Assembly (NCBI GenBank): GCA_963730305.1
Contig: CAVSRB010000004.1
Location: forward strand, 558,001 to 622,000
DNA: 64,000 nucleotides
Source of the DNA: CAMYMQ01 sp963730305
GTDB lineage: Bacteria; Pseudomonadota; Alphaproteobacteria; Bin65
Direction: 5' to 3'
Shown here: positions 10,352-20,682 of the stretch, piece after piece
Position numbering within the stretch: the stretch's first letter is position 1
How the letters are laid out: the number at the start of each line of letters is the position of its first letter
Translations under genes and position numbers: made by a program
Notes under the pieces: generated by a model
What the model was told of the DNA's origin: nothing
The model's database searches: none
Seen by the model: the letters and a program-made list of their open reading frames with translations, nothing else

Positions 10352-11941
10352 CTATTCCGTCTCGGGCTCGGCGTCGGCCGGCGTCTTCTTCTTGCCGCCG
10401 CGGCGGGCGAGCCGCTTGATGTCGCTCATCCCGGCGCCGCCGATCGCCAGCACGCCGCCGCCGTAGACCACCATGCCGCCGATCACCAGGGCGAGGATGC
10501 CGAGGATCCGCTGCCACAGCGACCCGGCGCTCCAGTCGGCGAGCGCGTCGGCGGCGGGGATCAGGGCGGCGGCCATGACCAGCGCGACGATCACGATGCG
10601 CGGCAGCCGGCGCGCCAGCCGCGCGTCGGGCACCCAGTGGCCGCGCCGGATCAGGAAGAAGACCAGCAGCCCGGCGTTGATCCAGGCGGCGACCGAGGTC
10701 GCGATCGGGATGCCCAGGTAGCCGACGCCGAGCGGCCAGACCAACAGCGGGCTCAGCACCATGTTGGTGACCATCGAGATCACCGCGTAGATCATCGGCG
10801 ACTTGGTGTCGTGCCGGGCCCAGAAGCCGGGCGACAGCACCTTGATCAGGACGAAGGCCGGCAGCCCGGTGGCGAACGCCAGCAGCGCCCAGGCGGTCAG
10901 GTGCGCGGCCTCGGCGGTGAAGCGGCCGTACTGGAACATCACCGTGACGACCGACAGCGGGATCGCCGCCAGCGCCGCGGCGGCGGGGACGGTCAGCAGC
11001 ATCGACAGCTCGATCGCCCGGTTCTGCACCGCCATCGCCGCGGCGCCGTCGCGCTCCAGGGTGCGCGACAGCTCGGGCAACAGCGCGGTGCCGATGGCGA
11101 TGCCGATCATGCCGAGCGGGAACTGGTAGACCCGGTCGGCGTAGTAGACGTAGGAGACCACGCCGGTCAGGAAGGTGCCGATGATGGTGCCGACCAGGAT
11201 GTTGATCTGGGTCATGCCGCCGGCGATCAGGCCCGGCACCATCACCTTGAGCAGCCGCTTGACCCCGGGCGTCAGCCGCGGCCGGCGCAGGCGCAGGTCG
11301 AGCCCGGCGCGCCGGCACATCCAGCCCAGCCAGACATATTGCGCGATGCCGGCCAGCGCGACCGCCCAGGCGAGCATGTGCGCCGGGGTGACGAACCAGC
11401 CGCGCGCGAACACCAGGCCCAGGATCAGGATGGTATTGAGCAGCATCGGTGCGGCGGCTGCGGCGGCGAACTTGTAGACCGACTGGAGCATGCCGCTCAT
11501 CATCGCCACGATCGCCATGCACATCAGGTAGGGCATGGTCAGCCGGGTCAGCAGCACGGCGGTGTCGAACAGCTCGGGCCGCTCGGTGGCGAAGCCCGGC
11601 GCGACCACCAGCAGCACCTGGGGCATGAAGATCTCGACCACCACCGTGAACACGAACAGGATCAGCAGCAGCACCGAGAACACCTGGTCGGCGAACACCA
11701 TCGCCGTGTGCTGGCCATAGGCTTCCAGCCGCTTGGAGAACAGCGGCACGAAGGCGGCGGCGAAGGCGCCCTCGGAGACCAGCCGGCGGAACATGTTGGG
11801 GAAGCGGAAGGCGACGATGAAGGCCTCGACCGGCCCGACCGTGCCGAGGATGGCGCCCATCATGATGTCGCGTACGAAGCCGAGAATGCGGCTGGCCAGC
11901 GTGTAGAAGGCGACGATCGCCGAGGAGCGAAGCAGTTTCAT
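10352..11941 (-). CDS. murJ: Lipid II flippase MurJ
   Basis: A 529-residue polytopic protein of the MOP superfamily that moves lipid II across the inner membrane for peptidoglycan synthesis. The N-terminal MKLLRSSAIVAFYTLASRILGFVRDIMMG, with its conserved SR.LGFVRD arginine motif, the FVPLFSKRLEAYG segment, and about 14 hydrophobic helices are all present with no break. A basic cytoplasmic tail (RLARRGGKKK) ends the protein. In related genomes murJ follows glnD; here a nitric oxide reductase and an App1-domain gene separate them. Confidence 0.95.
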   Translation of the reverse strand: MKLLRSSAIVAFYTLASRILGFVRDIMMGAILGTVGPVEAFIVAFRFPNMFRRLVSEGAFAAAFVPLFSKRLEAYGQHTAMVFADQVFSVLLLILFVFTVVVEIFMPQVLLVVAPGFATERPELFDTAVLLTRLTMPYLMCMAIVAMMSGMLQSVYKFAAAAAAPMLLNTILILGLVFARGWFVTPAHMLAWAVALAGIAQYVWLGWMCRRAGLDLRLRRPRLTPGVKRLLKVMVPGLIAGGMTQINILVGTIIGTFLTGVVSYVYYADRVYQFPLGMIGIAIGTALLPELSRTLERDGAAAMAVQNRAIELSMLLTVPAAAALAAIPLSVVTVMFQYGRFTAEAAHLTAWALLAFATGLPAFVLIKVLSPGFWARHDTKSPMIYAVISMVTNMVLSPLLVWPLGVGYLGIPIATSVAAWINAGLLVFFLIRRGHWVPDARLARRLPRIVIVALVMAAALIPAADALADWSAGSLWQRILGILALVIGGMVVYGGGVLAIGGAGMSDIKRLARRGGKKKTPADAEPETE

Positions 11942-12282
11942 CGAATCCTTGTACGCGCTTCGCGGCCGTTTCGGAACGACGTTGCGCCGATTCCCCCTCG
12001 CCGCTTGGGGATCCGCGTATGGAGCGAGGCCGACGGCGGCCGATCTCGTTCCGGCGGTGATCCACGTTCGTTGGCGCCCGGGCGGCGGGGACTGGACACG
12101 GTCGACCGGCGAACGGCGACCGCTCGACCGGTTTCCGGCAAAGATCTCGAACGGCCGCGCCTGGCATACGCAGAATTATCACATTCCCCGGCCGGTCACC
12201 GGCGTCGCGGTTCCTGGTCGGCCTCAACGGCCGGCCGGGCCCGTCGAATCGTTCGCCTCGGTGAGGCGCGTCCGCTAAGTCG
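11942..12282 (-). other. Non-coding gap between norB and murJ
   Basis: This 341-nt stretch should hold the end signal of the nitric oxide reductase transcript and the murJ promoter, both on the minus strand. I see the octamer TCGACCGG twice (about 12108 and 12124) but no convincing terminator hairpin or promoter hexamer pair, and no open frame that looks coding. Confidence 0.4.
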
Positions 12283-14612
12283 CTATTCCGCCGCGCCCAG
12301 CGCCGCTGTCGCCGGTGCCGGACGGCGCAGCACACGTCGCACCTTGGCGATGAAGTCCCACGCCATCACCAGCGCCCCGATCGCGAACACGACGTCGCCG
12401 GGGAACCGCAGCCACTGCCACAGCAGGGTCTGATTATAGAAGGCGAGGCTGCGCGCATAGGCGAGCCCGTGCTGGTAGACGGCCTCGAGCTGCGGCCAGC
12501 CGATCGGGAAGAAGTTCAGCACCACCCACATCACCAGGCCGGCGTTGTACAACCAGAACGCCCAGACGCCCGGTCGGTCGCTCCACGTCCCACGGTCGCC
12601 CGCCATGTAGCGCAGGCACAGATAGACCAGACCGATGGCGAGCAGCCCGAACGCCCCGAACATCGCCGTATGGGCATGGTTCAGGGTCAGGAACGTGCCG
12701 TGCTCGTAGTAGTTGACCAGCGGCGCGTTGATCGTCGCGCCGCCGAACACGCCGGCGCCGACGAAGTTCCAGAATGCCGAGCCCAGGATGTAGAGGTAGG
12801 CGAGACGATAGGGGAAACCGCGCTCGGCGCGTATCCGCTGACGCTGTTCGACGGCTTCCAGGATCAGCAGGAACAGGGGCAGCACCTCGAGGAAGGAGAA
12901 CACGCTGCCCAATCCGATCCAGATGTCCGGCTCGCCGGCCCAATACATGTGGTGGCCGGTGCCGAGAATGCCGCTGACGAGGATCAGGATCCATTCCAGC
13001 AAGATGGCGCGTTCGGCCAACTGCCGCGACACCAGGCCCAGCGCCATCAGGAAGTAGCCGGTCACCGCCGCCGTGAACAGCTCGAAAGCCCACTCGACCC
13101 AAAGGTGAACCACCCACCAGCGCCAGAAGTCGGTGATGGTGAAGGACGGATGCACCTCGGTCAGCGGGATCATGCCGAAGGCGTAGATCACGGCGACCCC
13201 GGTGGTCGAATACCACAGCAGGTGTTCCGCCCGGAACAGGCTGTAGAGCGACCAGCGGCGCAACAGCTTGACGAGGCCCGGCCACATCGTGCGCAGCAGG
13301 ATCAAGCTCCACGCGGCGAGGCCGACGAAGAACAGGATCTGCCAGAGCCGGCCGAGCTCCAGATAGGAAAGGCCCTGGTTCCCGATCCAGAACCAGCTGC
13401 CGTCGATGATGCCGACGATGCCCGAGATAGTCGCCGACGAGCGCGCCGACGACGATCGCGACCGTCACGACGAAAAGCACGTTCACGAATAGCGCCTGCC
13501 CCCGCGGTTCACGGCCGCCGATGCGCGGCGCGAGGAACAGGGCGGCGGCAATCCAGGCGATCCCGATCCACACGATCGGGGTCTGGATGTGGACCGCGCG
13601 AAGAAAGTTGAACGGCAGGAACCTGTCGATGTCGATGCCATAGAAGCCGCCGCGCTCGGTGTAGTAGTGGGCCATCACGGCCCCGACCGCGATCTGCAGC
13701 AGCAGAACTAGCGCGACGGCGATGAAGTATTTCCAGAGCGCCTTCTGGCTAGGCGTGAGCTCGGGAAAACCCTGCAGGACCGGCTCGAATCCCTCGTTCT
13801 TGCCGCGCTCGATGAACAGCCGGAAGGCGGCGACGACGACGCCGATCATGAAGAACAGGATCGTGAGCGAGACCCATGTCCAGGTGAACGTGCCCGCCGT
13901 CGGTTTGTTGCCGACGATGCGGTTCGTGCGGCCAGTTGATCGTCCAAGATGTGGTAGAGCCCGGGCGCAGGGCGACCGTCGTCAAGCGCGGCGTAAAGAA
14001 GGAAATCGGCTGTGTGTTTCGCTTCCTCCGGTGACAGGGCGTAGGCGCGCGTGTAGCCCTTCACGAAGTCGTTGGTGAGAATGGCCTTGGGCGTAGCGGC
14101 TCCGAAGCGCCGTCATCGCCTGCGGCGACGGCGTTCGGTACGGTGACCGCGGTCTTGCGGTGAGGTCGATGCCCCTCAGCGCCGCGCGCATGGCGGCATC
14201 GACCCGCAGCTTCTGCTCCGCCGCCAACGATCCGTAGGCGCTGCCGTATATCTCCTGGCGCGAGCGCCGTACGCGTGCCGGTGGCGAGATCGACGAGTGC
14301 CTGCGCCGTATAGTCCTGGCCGAAATAAGAGCCCATGCCGTAGATGCTGCCGTAGTCCATCAGGTCGGCCTTCTGGAAAGCGGCCTTGCCGGCGGCCACG
14401 TCGGCGCCCGTCATGACCGTCTTGCCGGAGGCGGAGACGAACCGCTCGGGTAGCGGGGGAGCCTCGTTATAGGTGACGTAGGTGCCCCAGATCATTGCCG
14501 CCCAGCAGGCGACGACGACGACGACCAGAATCCAGATCAGGAGCTTGGCGACGGAGTCCTGGGGGGCGAGGCTGGCGTTGGGCGCGGAGGCAGTGGTGGA
14601 TGAGTTGGACAT
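12283..14612 (-). CDS. norB: Quinol-dependent nitric oxide reductase (several frame breaks)
   Basis: A membrane enzyme reducing nitric oxide to nitrous oxide. About 776 codons from ATG 14612 to the stop match the single-chain quinol-type reductase, which carries an N-terminal cytochrome-like periplasmic extension. Seen here are the first helix (LLIWILVVVVVACWAAMIWGTYVTY), GSYFGQDYTAQALVDLATGTR, NWPHEP/IVGNKPTAGTFTWTW, then the NorB core with haem and iron ligands in HLWVEWAFE, GTGHHMYWAGEP and LNHAHTAMFGAFG. At least six frame breaks lie near 14250, 14160, 14095, 13950, 13925 and 13428; the last 1.1 kb is intact. The protein is conserved across the breaks, so sequence error is likelier than decay. 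It sits alone, without norQD or a recognisable NO-responsive regulator beside it, and may serve NO detoxification. Confidence 0.8.
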
Positions 14613-15047
14613 TGCGCGCTTCCGTTGATCGAGCCGAACGACGTCGGCCATCGGAGCGCTGCACACGGGACGGCTGGCGCAAGGTGGATTCCAGCCTCAG
14701 CGCTCGATGGGCGCCTTTATGAGCGGAAGGGTAACAAACCGCCGGCTCGGGGGCAATTCGAGACGGTGTTGATGCAGCTTTCCGCTCCCATCGCGCGCTC
14801 GACCCGAGGGCGCCGCGCCCGACACTCGACGAATATTTGGCCCGTGACGATAGGGTCTGACGTCCGCGCCCTTTCCAACGTCGGCGGCCCCAATTGATTT
14901 CGCCCGGGGCCCGACTGCCGGCGCCGCCGTCGAGCCGTCGTCTCCCTTCCGGCCCCTCTCCCGCACGAAGAGAGGCGCTGACTTCGCGGGCATTGATCCG
15001 TTCGTGCTAACAATGCGCCGCTATCGGGACCGATCCGCCGGAGGACC
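14613..15047. other. Divergent non-coding region between norB and the App1 gene
   Basis: A 435-nt divergent intergenic region. On the plus side GTGCTAACAAT (15004-15014) looks like an extended -10 about 40 nt before the App1-domain gene. I looked for an FNR/NnrR-type TTGAT-N4-ATCAA site for norB and found none; a single TTGATTT half (about 14895) is the nearest. No coding frame is convincing. Confidence 0.4.
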
Positions 15048-16244
15048 ATGACCACGAGCGCCGCGCCGCACGGCCGCAACAACCGGGTGAGCCATTTCCT
15101 GCGCCGCGCACTTCACGTCCTCGCCCGCCCGGTGCGCGCCGCGCGCGGCCGGGGCACGGTGGCGATCAACTGCTACCGCGGCTACGGCTCGGCGCGTGCG
15201 GTGTTCCTGATCGGCCGGGTGTTCCGCCAGCCGGGCTACCACGCCGGCCGCCGGCGTGGCTCGCTGCGCCGCGACCTGGTCGCCGCGCTGTGGCGGCTGT
15301 TCCGCTACGGCATGCGCGGCGCGGTGCTGACGGTCCGCTTCGGCGACCAGGCGCAGACCGTGACCGCCGATCGCGACGGCTATTTCCGCGTCCGCCTCGA
15401 CCTCGACCGGCCGCCGTCCGGCGACGGCCTGTGGCACCCGATGGAGATCGCGCTGACCGAGCCGGCCGATACGGGCGCGGCCGCGCGCGGCGAGGTGTTC
15501 ATCCCGCCGGCCGGGGCGCGCACGCTGGTGATCAGCGACATCGACGACACCGTGGTCCACACCGGCGTCGCCAACAAGCTGGCGATGGTGTGGCGGCTGT
15601 TCTTCGTCGGCGCCGAGAGCCGGGTCGCCTTCCCCGGCGTCGCCGCCTTCTACCGGGCGCTGCACGAGGGGCGGGGCGGGGGGCAGGGCGAAGGGGCCGC
15701 CAGCGAGGTCAACCCGATGCTCTACGTCTCGCGCGGGCCGTGGAGCATCTACGAGGTGATGACCGAGTTCTTCCGCCGGCACCGCATCCCGGTCGGTCCG
15801 GTCCTGTTCCTGCGCGAGTGGGGACTGACCTTCCAGCGGCCGCTGCCGCCCCGCGCCCGCGACCACAAGATCGCGCTGATCCGCCACATGCTCGCGATCT
15901 ACCCCGACCTGCCGGTGGTGCTGATCGGCGACAGCGGCCAGCACGATGCCGAGCTCTACGCGCGCGTCGTGCGCGACTTCCCGGGCCGGGTGCGCGCCGT
16001 CTACATCCGCGACGTCAGCCGCAACCGCCGCCGGGCCGACGCGATCGCCGCCCTGGCACGGCGGATCGAGGCCGGCGGATCGACCCTCGTGCTCGCCGCC
16101 GACAGCGGCGCGATGGCTCGCCACGCCGCCGAGGTCGGCCTGATCCGGGAGGACGCGCTGCCGGCGATCCTGGACGCCGTCGAGCGGGAGCGGGTCGAGG
16201 CTGCGCCCGGCGGCGCGGCGGTCGAAGGACGCGGGGCGGAGTAG
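15048..16244 (+). CDS. App1/DUF2183-domain phosphatase
   Basis: A 398-residue protein of the App1 (DUF2183) family, related to yeast App1p phosphatidate phosphatase. The catalytic HAD-like motif DIDDT is at residues 164-168 (TLVISDIDDTVVHTG). A later conserved block reads YVSRGPWSIYEVMTEFF, and PVVLIGDSGQHDAELYARV carries the acidic GDSGQHD motif. Residues 85-155 form the beta-rich region that precedes the phosphatase core. The N-terminus is very basic. Phosphatidate as substrate is inferred from the family and not proven in bacteria. It is convergent with glnD, with 13 nt between the stops. Confidence 0.82.
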   Translation: MTTSAAPHGRNNRVSHFLRRALHVLARPVRAARGRGTVAINCYRGYGSARAVFLIGRVFRQPGYHAGRRRGSLRRDLVAALWRLFRYGMRGAVLTVRFGDQAQTVTADRDGYFRVRLDLDRPPSGDGLWHPMEIALTEPADTGAAARGEVFIPPAGARTLVISDIDDTVVHTGVANKLAMVWRLFFVGAESRVAFPGVAAFYRALHEGRGGGQGEGAASEVNPMLYVSRGPWSIYEVMTEFFRRHRIPVGPVLFLREWGLTFQRPLPPRARDHKIALIRHMLAIYPDLPVVLIGDSGQHDAELYARVVRDFPGRVRAVYIRDVSRNRRRADAIAALARRIEAGGSTLVLAADSGAMARHAAEVGLIREDALPAILDAVERERVEAAPGGAAVEGRGAE

Positions 16245-16257
16245 CGGGCGGGGCTAA

Positions 16258-19062
16258 CTAAGCCGCAACCTCCGCCGCCTCGGCCTTGTCCGCCTCGGTC
16301 GCGCCCTCGTCGAGCGCGGCGCGCAGCGCTTCCTGGATCTGCTTCTTCTTGGTGTCGTGCTCGACCTTCATGCCGAACACGTCCTTGACGTAGAAGACGT
16401 CGACCACCCGCTCGCCGAAGGTCGAGATCTTGGCGCTGGAGATCTGCAGGCCGAGCCCGGTCAGCACCCGGGTGACGTCGTAGAGCAGCCCGGGCCGGTC
16501 GCGGCCGTTGACCTCGACCAGGGTGTGGGTGCCGCTGGCGCCGTTGTCGATGATGACGCGGGTCGGCACGTGGAACACGGCCTGGGCGCGCTTGGGCAGC
16601 GACTGGCGGCCGGCCAGCTCGCGCCACGGGCGGAGCGTGCCCGACACGCTCTCGGTGATCCGCTTGCGCAGCTTGGCGATCTGTTCGGGCCGGGCGAACG
16701 GCTCGCCCTCGACGTCCTGGACGAAGAAGATGTCGAGCGCGTAGCCGTCGGTCAGGGTGAAGATCTTGGCGTCGGCGATGCTCGCGCCCGACAGCGCCAT
16801 CGCCCCGGCGATCTGCGAGAACAGGCCCGGATGGTCCGGGGCGTAGACGGTCACCTCGGTGATCGCGCGATAGGTGTCGACGTCGACGTCGATGGCGATC
16901 TTGGTGCCGTCGGCCTCGGCCTCGCGGATCAGCTTGGCGTGCTTGGCGTGGGTCTCCGGGTCGAGCGACAGCCAGTAGCTCGGATAGCCGAGCTCCATGT
17001 GGCGCTCGATCGCTTCCGGCGCCCAGCCGGTGAGCTGGTCGGCCGCGGCCATTTGGGCGGCGCTGACCCGGCGGTCGATCTGGCCGGCGTGGGGGGCGCC
17101 GCCGAGCACCTCCTCGGTGCGGTAGTAGAGGTCGCGCAGGAGCGCCGCCTTCCAGCCGTTCCACACCGCCGGCCCGGTCGCGCGCATGTCGACGATGGTC
17201 AGCACCAGGAGCAGCCGCAGCCGCTCGGGCGACTGGACCAGATCGGCGAAGTCCTGGATCGTCTTGGGGTCGTCGATGTCGCGCTTCTGGGCGATCATGC
17301 TCATGCCCAGGTGGTAGCGGACCAGCCAGACGACGGTCTCGGTCTCCTCCTCGCTCAGCCCGAAGCGCGGGCCCAGCTTCTCGGCGATGTCGGCGCCGAG
17401 CTCCGAGTGGTTGCCGCCGCGCCCCTTGGCGATGTCGTGGAGCAGCACCGCGACGTAGAGCACCCGGCGGTAATTGATCTTGTGGAAGATCTCGGTCGCC
17501 AGCGGGTGGTCGTCGGCCAGCTTGCCCTTCTCGATCAGGCTCAACAGCTCGATCGCCCGGATCGAATGCTCGTCGACCGTGAACACGTGGTACATGTCGT
17601 GCTGCATCTGGGCGACGACCCGGCCGAAGTCGGGGATGAAGCGGCCGAGCACGCCGGCCTCGTTGAGCCGCCGCAGGGTCCCCGCCGGGTTCTGCCGCGA
17701 GGTCAGCATCTCCAGGAACAGCCGGTTGGCCTCCGGGTCGTCGCGCATCGCGTTGTCGATCAGCGACAGCGACTGGGTGACCTGGCGCAGCGCCGCCGGG
17801 TGGATGTCGAGCTTCTCCTCCTGGACGACGTGGAACAGCCGCAAGAGGTTGACCGGGTCCTCCTTGAACGCCTTCTTGTCGCCGACGTTGAGGCGGCCGT
17901 TCTCGGCCACGAAGTCGCCCAGCTCGCGCCGCCGCGACAACAGGCCGGACAGGCTGATCCGCGACTTGCGGCGGTTCTCCTCCTCCAGCGCGGCGCAGAA
18001 GATGCGGGTCAGGTCGCCGACGTCCTTGGCGACCAGGTAGTAGTGCTTCATGAAGCGCTCGACGCCGCGCGCCTTGGAGCGGTCGCGGTAGCCCAGCTTG
18101 TCGCCGATCAGCGGCTGGACGTCGAAGGTCAGCCGCTCCTCCGGCCGGCCGGCGAGATAGTGGAGCTGGCAGCGCACCGTGGTCAGGAAGGCGTGGGCGC
18201 GGCGGAACTGGTCGGCCTCGCGCTTGGTGAAGACCTTGCGGTCGACCAGGGCGCCCATGTCGTCGACCTGGTAGATGTACTTGGCGATCCAGAACAGCGT
18301 GTGCAGGTCGCGCAGGCCGCCCTTGCCGTCCTTGACGTTGGGCTCGAGCACGTAGCGCGAATCGCCCATCTTGTGGTGGCGCTCGTCGCGCTCGGCCAGC
18401 TTGGTCTCGACGAATTCGAGGCCGCTGTCCTCCTCGCTCAGCGCGCGGAAGCGCTGGCGCAGCTCGCGATAGATCTTGTTGTCGCCCCACAGGTAGCGGG
18501 CCTCGAGCAGCGCCGTGCGGATGGTTTGGTCCGACCGGGCCATGCGCATGCTGTCGTCGACCGAGCGGGTGGCGTGGCCGACCTTGAGGCCCAGGTCCCA
18601 CAGCATGTAGAGGATGAACTCGATGACCTGCTCGGCGTGGGGGGTGACCTTGTAGGAGAGCAGGAACAACAGGTCGATGTCGGACTGGGGCGCCAGCTCC
18701 TCGCGGCCGTAGCCGCCGACCGCGATCACCGCCATGCGCTCGCCCATGGTCGGGTTGGCCAGCGGATAGGCGTGCTCGTAGGCGAAGTCGAACAGCACCC
18801 GGATGATCTGGTCGACCAGGAAGGAATGCTCCCGGACGCAGGTCAGCCCCTTGGCGGCGTTGTCGGGGTTCTCGTCGAACCGCCGGCGGATGATCGCGCG
18901 GCCCGCCTCGAACGCCGCCTTGACCAGGCCGAGCGCGTCGTTGCGCAGGTCGGACACCGGCTTGTCGGCGTCGTGGACCAGTTCGTCGATCTGCGCCAGC
19001 AGCTCGCGCCGGTCGATGATGGCCCGCTGGTTGGCGATGCGGTTGGGCGTCGCGATGTCCAT
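16258..19062 (-). CDS. glnD: Bifunctional uridylyltransferase / uridylyl-removing enzyme GlnD
   Basis: The primary nitrogen sensor, which uridylylates PII proteins when glutamine is low and removes UMP when it is high. The 934-residue product has the nucleotidyltransferase signature GGYGREELAPQSDIDLLF (residues about 113-130), a central HD phosphohydrolase domain with LLHDIAKGRGGNHSELG, and two C-terminal ACT domains that bind glutamine (VYAPDHPGLFSQIAGAM; VNGRDRPGLLYDVTRVL). I chose ATG 19062 (MDIATPNRI); the open frame continues upstream but would run through the divergent gene's promoter. The gene is uninterrupted over 2.8 kb. Confidence 0.95.
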   Translation of the reverse strand: MDIATPNRIANQRAIIDRRELLAQIDELVHDADKPVSDLRNDALGLVKAAFEAGRAIIRRRFDENPDNAAKGLTCVREHSFLVDQIIRVLFDFAYEHAYPLANPTMGERMAVIAVGGYGREELAPQSDIDLLFLLSYKVTPHAEQVIEFILYMLWDLGLKVGHATRSVDDSMRMARSDQTIRTALLEARYLWGDNKIYRELRQRFRALSEEDSGLEFVETKLAERDERHHKMGDSRYVLEPNVKDGKGGLRDLHTLFWIAKYIYQVDDMGALVDRKVFTKREADQFRRAHAFLTTVRCQLHYLAGRPEERLTFDVQPLIGDKLGYRDRSKARGVERFMKHYYLVAKDVGDLTRIFCAALEEENRRKSRISLSGLLSRRRELGDFVAENGRLNVGDKKAFKEDPVNLLRLFHVVQEEKLDIHPAALRQVTQSLSLIDNAMRDDPEANRLFLEMLTSRQNPAGTLRRLNEAGVLGRFIPDFGRVVAQMQHDMYHVFTVDEHSIRAIELLSLIEKGKLADDHPLATEIFHKINYRRVLYVAVLLHDIAKGRGGNHSELGADIAEKLGPRFGLSEEETETVVWLVRYHLGMSMIAQKRDIDDPKTIQDFADLVQSPERLRLLLVLTIVDMRATGPAVWNGWKAALLRDLYYRTEEVLGGAPHAGQIDRRVSAAQMAAADQLTGWAPEAIERHMELGYPSYWLSLDPETHAKHAKLIREAEADGTKIAIDVDVDTYRAITEVTVYAPDHPGLFSQIAGAMALSGASIADAKIFTLTDGYALDIFFVQDVEGEPFARPEQIAKLRKRITESVSGTLRPWRELAGRQSLPKRAQAVFHVPTRVIIDNGASGTHTLVEVNGRDRPGLLYDVTRVLTGLGLQISSAKISTFGERVVDVFYVKDVFGMKVEHDTKKKQIQEALRAALDEGATEADKAEAAEVAA

Positions 19063-19174
19063 GGGGACAAAATGAAGGCTTGCGCGGGGCAAAGGCAAGC
19101 GGCAGCGAAGGCGATTGGTCTGCCATGGCGCGCGTATTACAGTTAGGACGGTCGGACCGAATGGGACATCGACG

Positions 19175-20108
19175 ATGATACGCGGGCTGGTCGGCGCGGT
19201 GGTGGGCCTCGCCGTCATGGTGGCGGCGGGCTACGCCGCGGCCGTGGTCTACATCAACAATGACGGACGGCGGCTCGCCGAGCTCTACTTCAAGCCCTGG
19301 GGCGGCCGCGGCAAGGTCACCTTCGGCGCGGTCGACAAGTCGCTGTTCGACGACAGACTGACCATCTCCGACGTCGCCGTGCGCGCGCCCGACGGGCGCA
19401 CCTACAAGATCGCCCGCATCGTCGTGCGCGACTACGACTGGCTCAACCTGCGCCACCCGCGCTACGCCGACGTGGTGGTCCAGAAGGCGGAGACGACGCC
19501 CGCCGGGCTCGGCCCGGTCTACGGCCCGCCGGTCAAGGCGGCCGGGCTCGACCGGCTGATCGCCAGCGCCCACTACCGCTATCGCTACGAGGACGAGACC
19601 AAGCGCTTCATCATCGAGACGGTGCGGGTCGACTTCCAGGGCCTCGGCGTGCTGACCATGACGGCGCGGTTCCAGATGGACCGCTATCCCGAATTCCGCA
19701 AGTTCCGCGACCCGACCCAGCTGCTCCAGTTCTCCAGCTCGACCAAGCTGATCGGCGCGCGCGCCAGCTTCCGCAACCAGGCGCTGGTCCAGCGCATCCT
19801 CCAGAGCTACGCCGCCGCCAACGGCATCGACGCAAGACGAGGCCAAGACGCGGATCCTCAAGGACCTTGGCCACGAGCGCCGCCGCACCAAGGACCCGAT
19901 CAAGAAGGAGGCGCTCGGCGCGGCGATCGCCTTCGTCGAGAAGCCGGGTGTGATCGAGGCCGTGGCCGCGCCCAGCGCGGCGGTCTCGCTGATGCAGGCG
20001 AGCTGGCTGTTCGCGTTCAACCAGAAGAGCTTCAAGTCGATGCTCGGCTTCTCGATCCGCGCCAACCCGGCCGCTGCGGCGCAGCCCACCCCGGCGCCCA
20101 AGCGCTAG
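19175..20108 (+). CDS. Membrane-anchored protein of unknown function, paralogue 1 (frame interrupted)
   Basis: I do not recognise the family. The product of about 311 residues starts with one hydrophobic anchor (IRGLVGAVVGLAVMVAAGYA), and the rest is predicted extracytoplasmic and rich in beta strands. Residues 84-91 read VRDYDWLN, followed by PRYADVVVQKA, which match VRDLDWKN and PQFADIEFKGA in the gene at 20819; HYRYRYEDETKRFIIE also matches HIKYRVDPAKKQIVIE there. The two are therefore paralogues. One extra base near 19830 breaks the frame; it resumes as DEAKTRILKDLGHERRR and ends FSIRANPAAAAQPTPAPKR. The gene is divergent from glnD and followed after 9 nt by a coiled-coil gene. The layout vaguely recalls AsmA- or YdgA-type envelope proteins, which is only inference. 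Confidence 0.6.
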
Positions 20109-20117
20109 GTCCGGTCC

Positions 20118-20597
20118 GTGGCGATCCGCGAGAGCCGCCCGATCTTCAACAAGCCGCGCCGGCGCGGGGCCGCGCTGGGGCCGTGGATGCTGCTGGCCCT
20201 GCTCGCGCTGCTCGTCGCCGCCGGGCTCTATATCTACGACAAGCGCACCACCGACCAGATCGACGCGCTGCAGACGGAGATCGGCCGGCTGCGCGCCTCG
20301 ATCGACGGCGCCGCCGCCGCGCGCAAGGCGATGCAGGGCGTCGCCTCCAAGCAGATCGCGCTGACCGGCGGCCAGCTCACCGCGCTGTGGGGCGCGATCA
20401 AGAAGCTGCAGGACCGCGCCGCCGGCATCGAGACCACGCTCAAGGAACGGGCGACCAAGGACACCGAGGCCAGCGCCGCGGACAATGCCCGCGCCGCCGC
20501 CATGCTCAAGGACATCGCCGCGATCCGGACCGACATCGCGGCGCTGCTGAAGCGGTTGTCGGCGCTGGAGCAGCGCCTGCCCAAGGGGAACCCCTAG
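20118..20597 (+). CDS. Membrane-anchored coiled-coil protein, unknown function
   Basis: A 159-residue protein with a basic N-terminus (RESRPIFNKPRRRG), one transmembrane helix at about residues 21-41 (PWMLLALLALLVAAGLYIY), then a long Ala-rich heptad-like region (QIDALQTEIGRLRASIDG to DIAALLKRLSALEQRL). The single-pass topology with an extended helix suggests a periplasmic scaffold or partner. GTG 20118 is taken as the start, 9 nt after the preceding stop. Its place between two paralogous membrane-anchored genes suggests a shared complex. I do not recognise a named family. Confidence 0.6.
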   Translation: MAIRESRPIFNKPRRRGAALGPWMLLALLALLVAAGLYIYDKRTTDQIDALQTEIGRLRASIDGAAAARKAMQGVASKQIALTGGQLTALWGAIKKLQDRAAGIETTLKERATKDTEASAADNARAAAMLKDIAAIRTDIAALLKRLSALEQRLPKGNP

Positions 20598-20682
20598 CCG
20601 GGCAGCGGCGGCCGGGGCTGGGACAACCGGCCGGGGACGGTAGATACGCACCGCGCGTACACTGGAAGGAGTTGAGGCGCCG

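Noticed and set aside
10637..12433. Long open frame antisense to murJ
   Set aside because: Shadow of the murJ codon pattern; Gln/Arg/Asp/His-rich low-complexity product.
14613..15047. FNR or NnrR box before norB
   Set aside because: Only a single half-site is seen; no TTGAT-N4-ATCAA palindrome.
16357..19146. Very long open frame antisense to glnD
   Set aside because: In 70% GC DNA, antisense frames with no stop are common; its codons lack the third-position bias and the product is repetitive Asp/Val/Gly/Ala without motifs.
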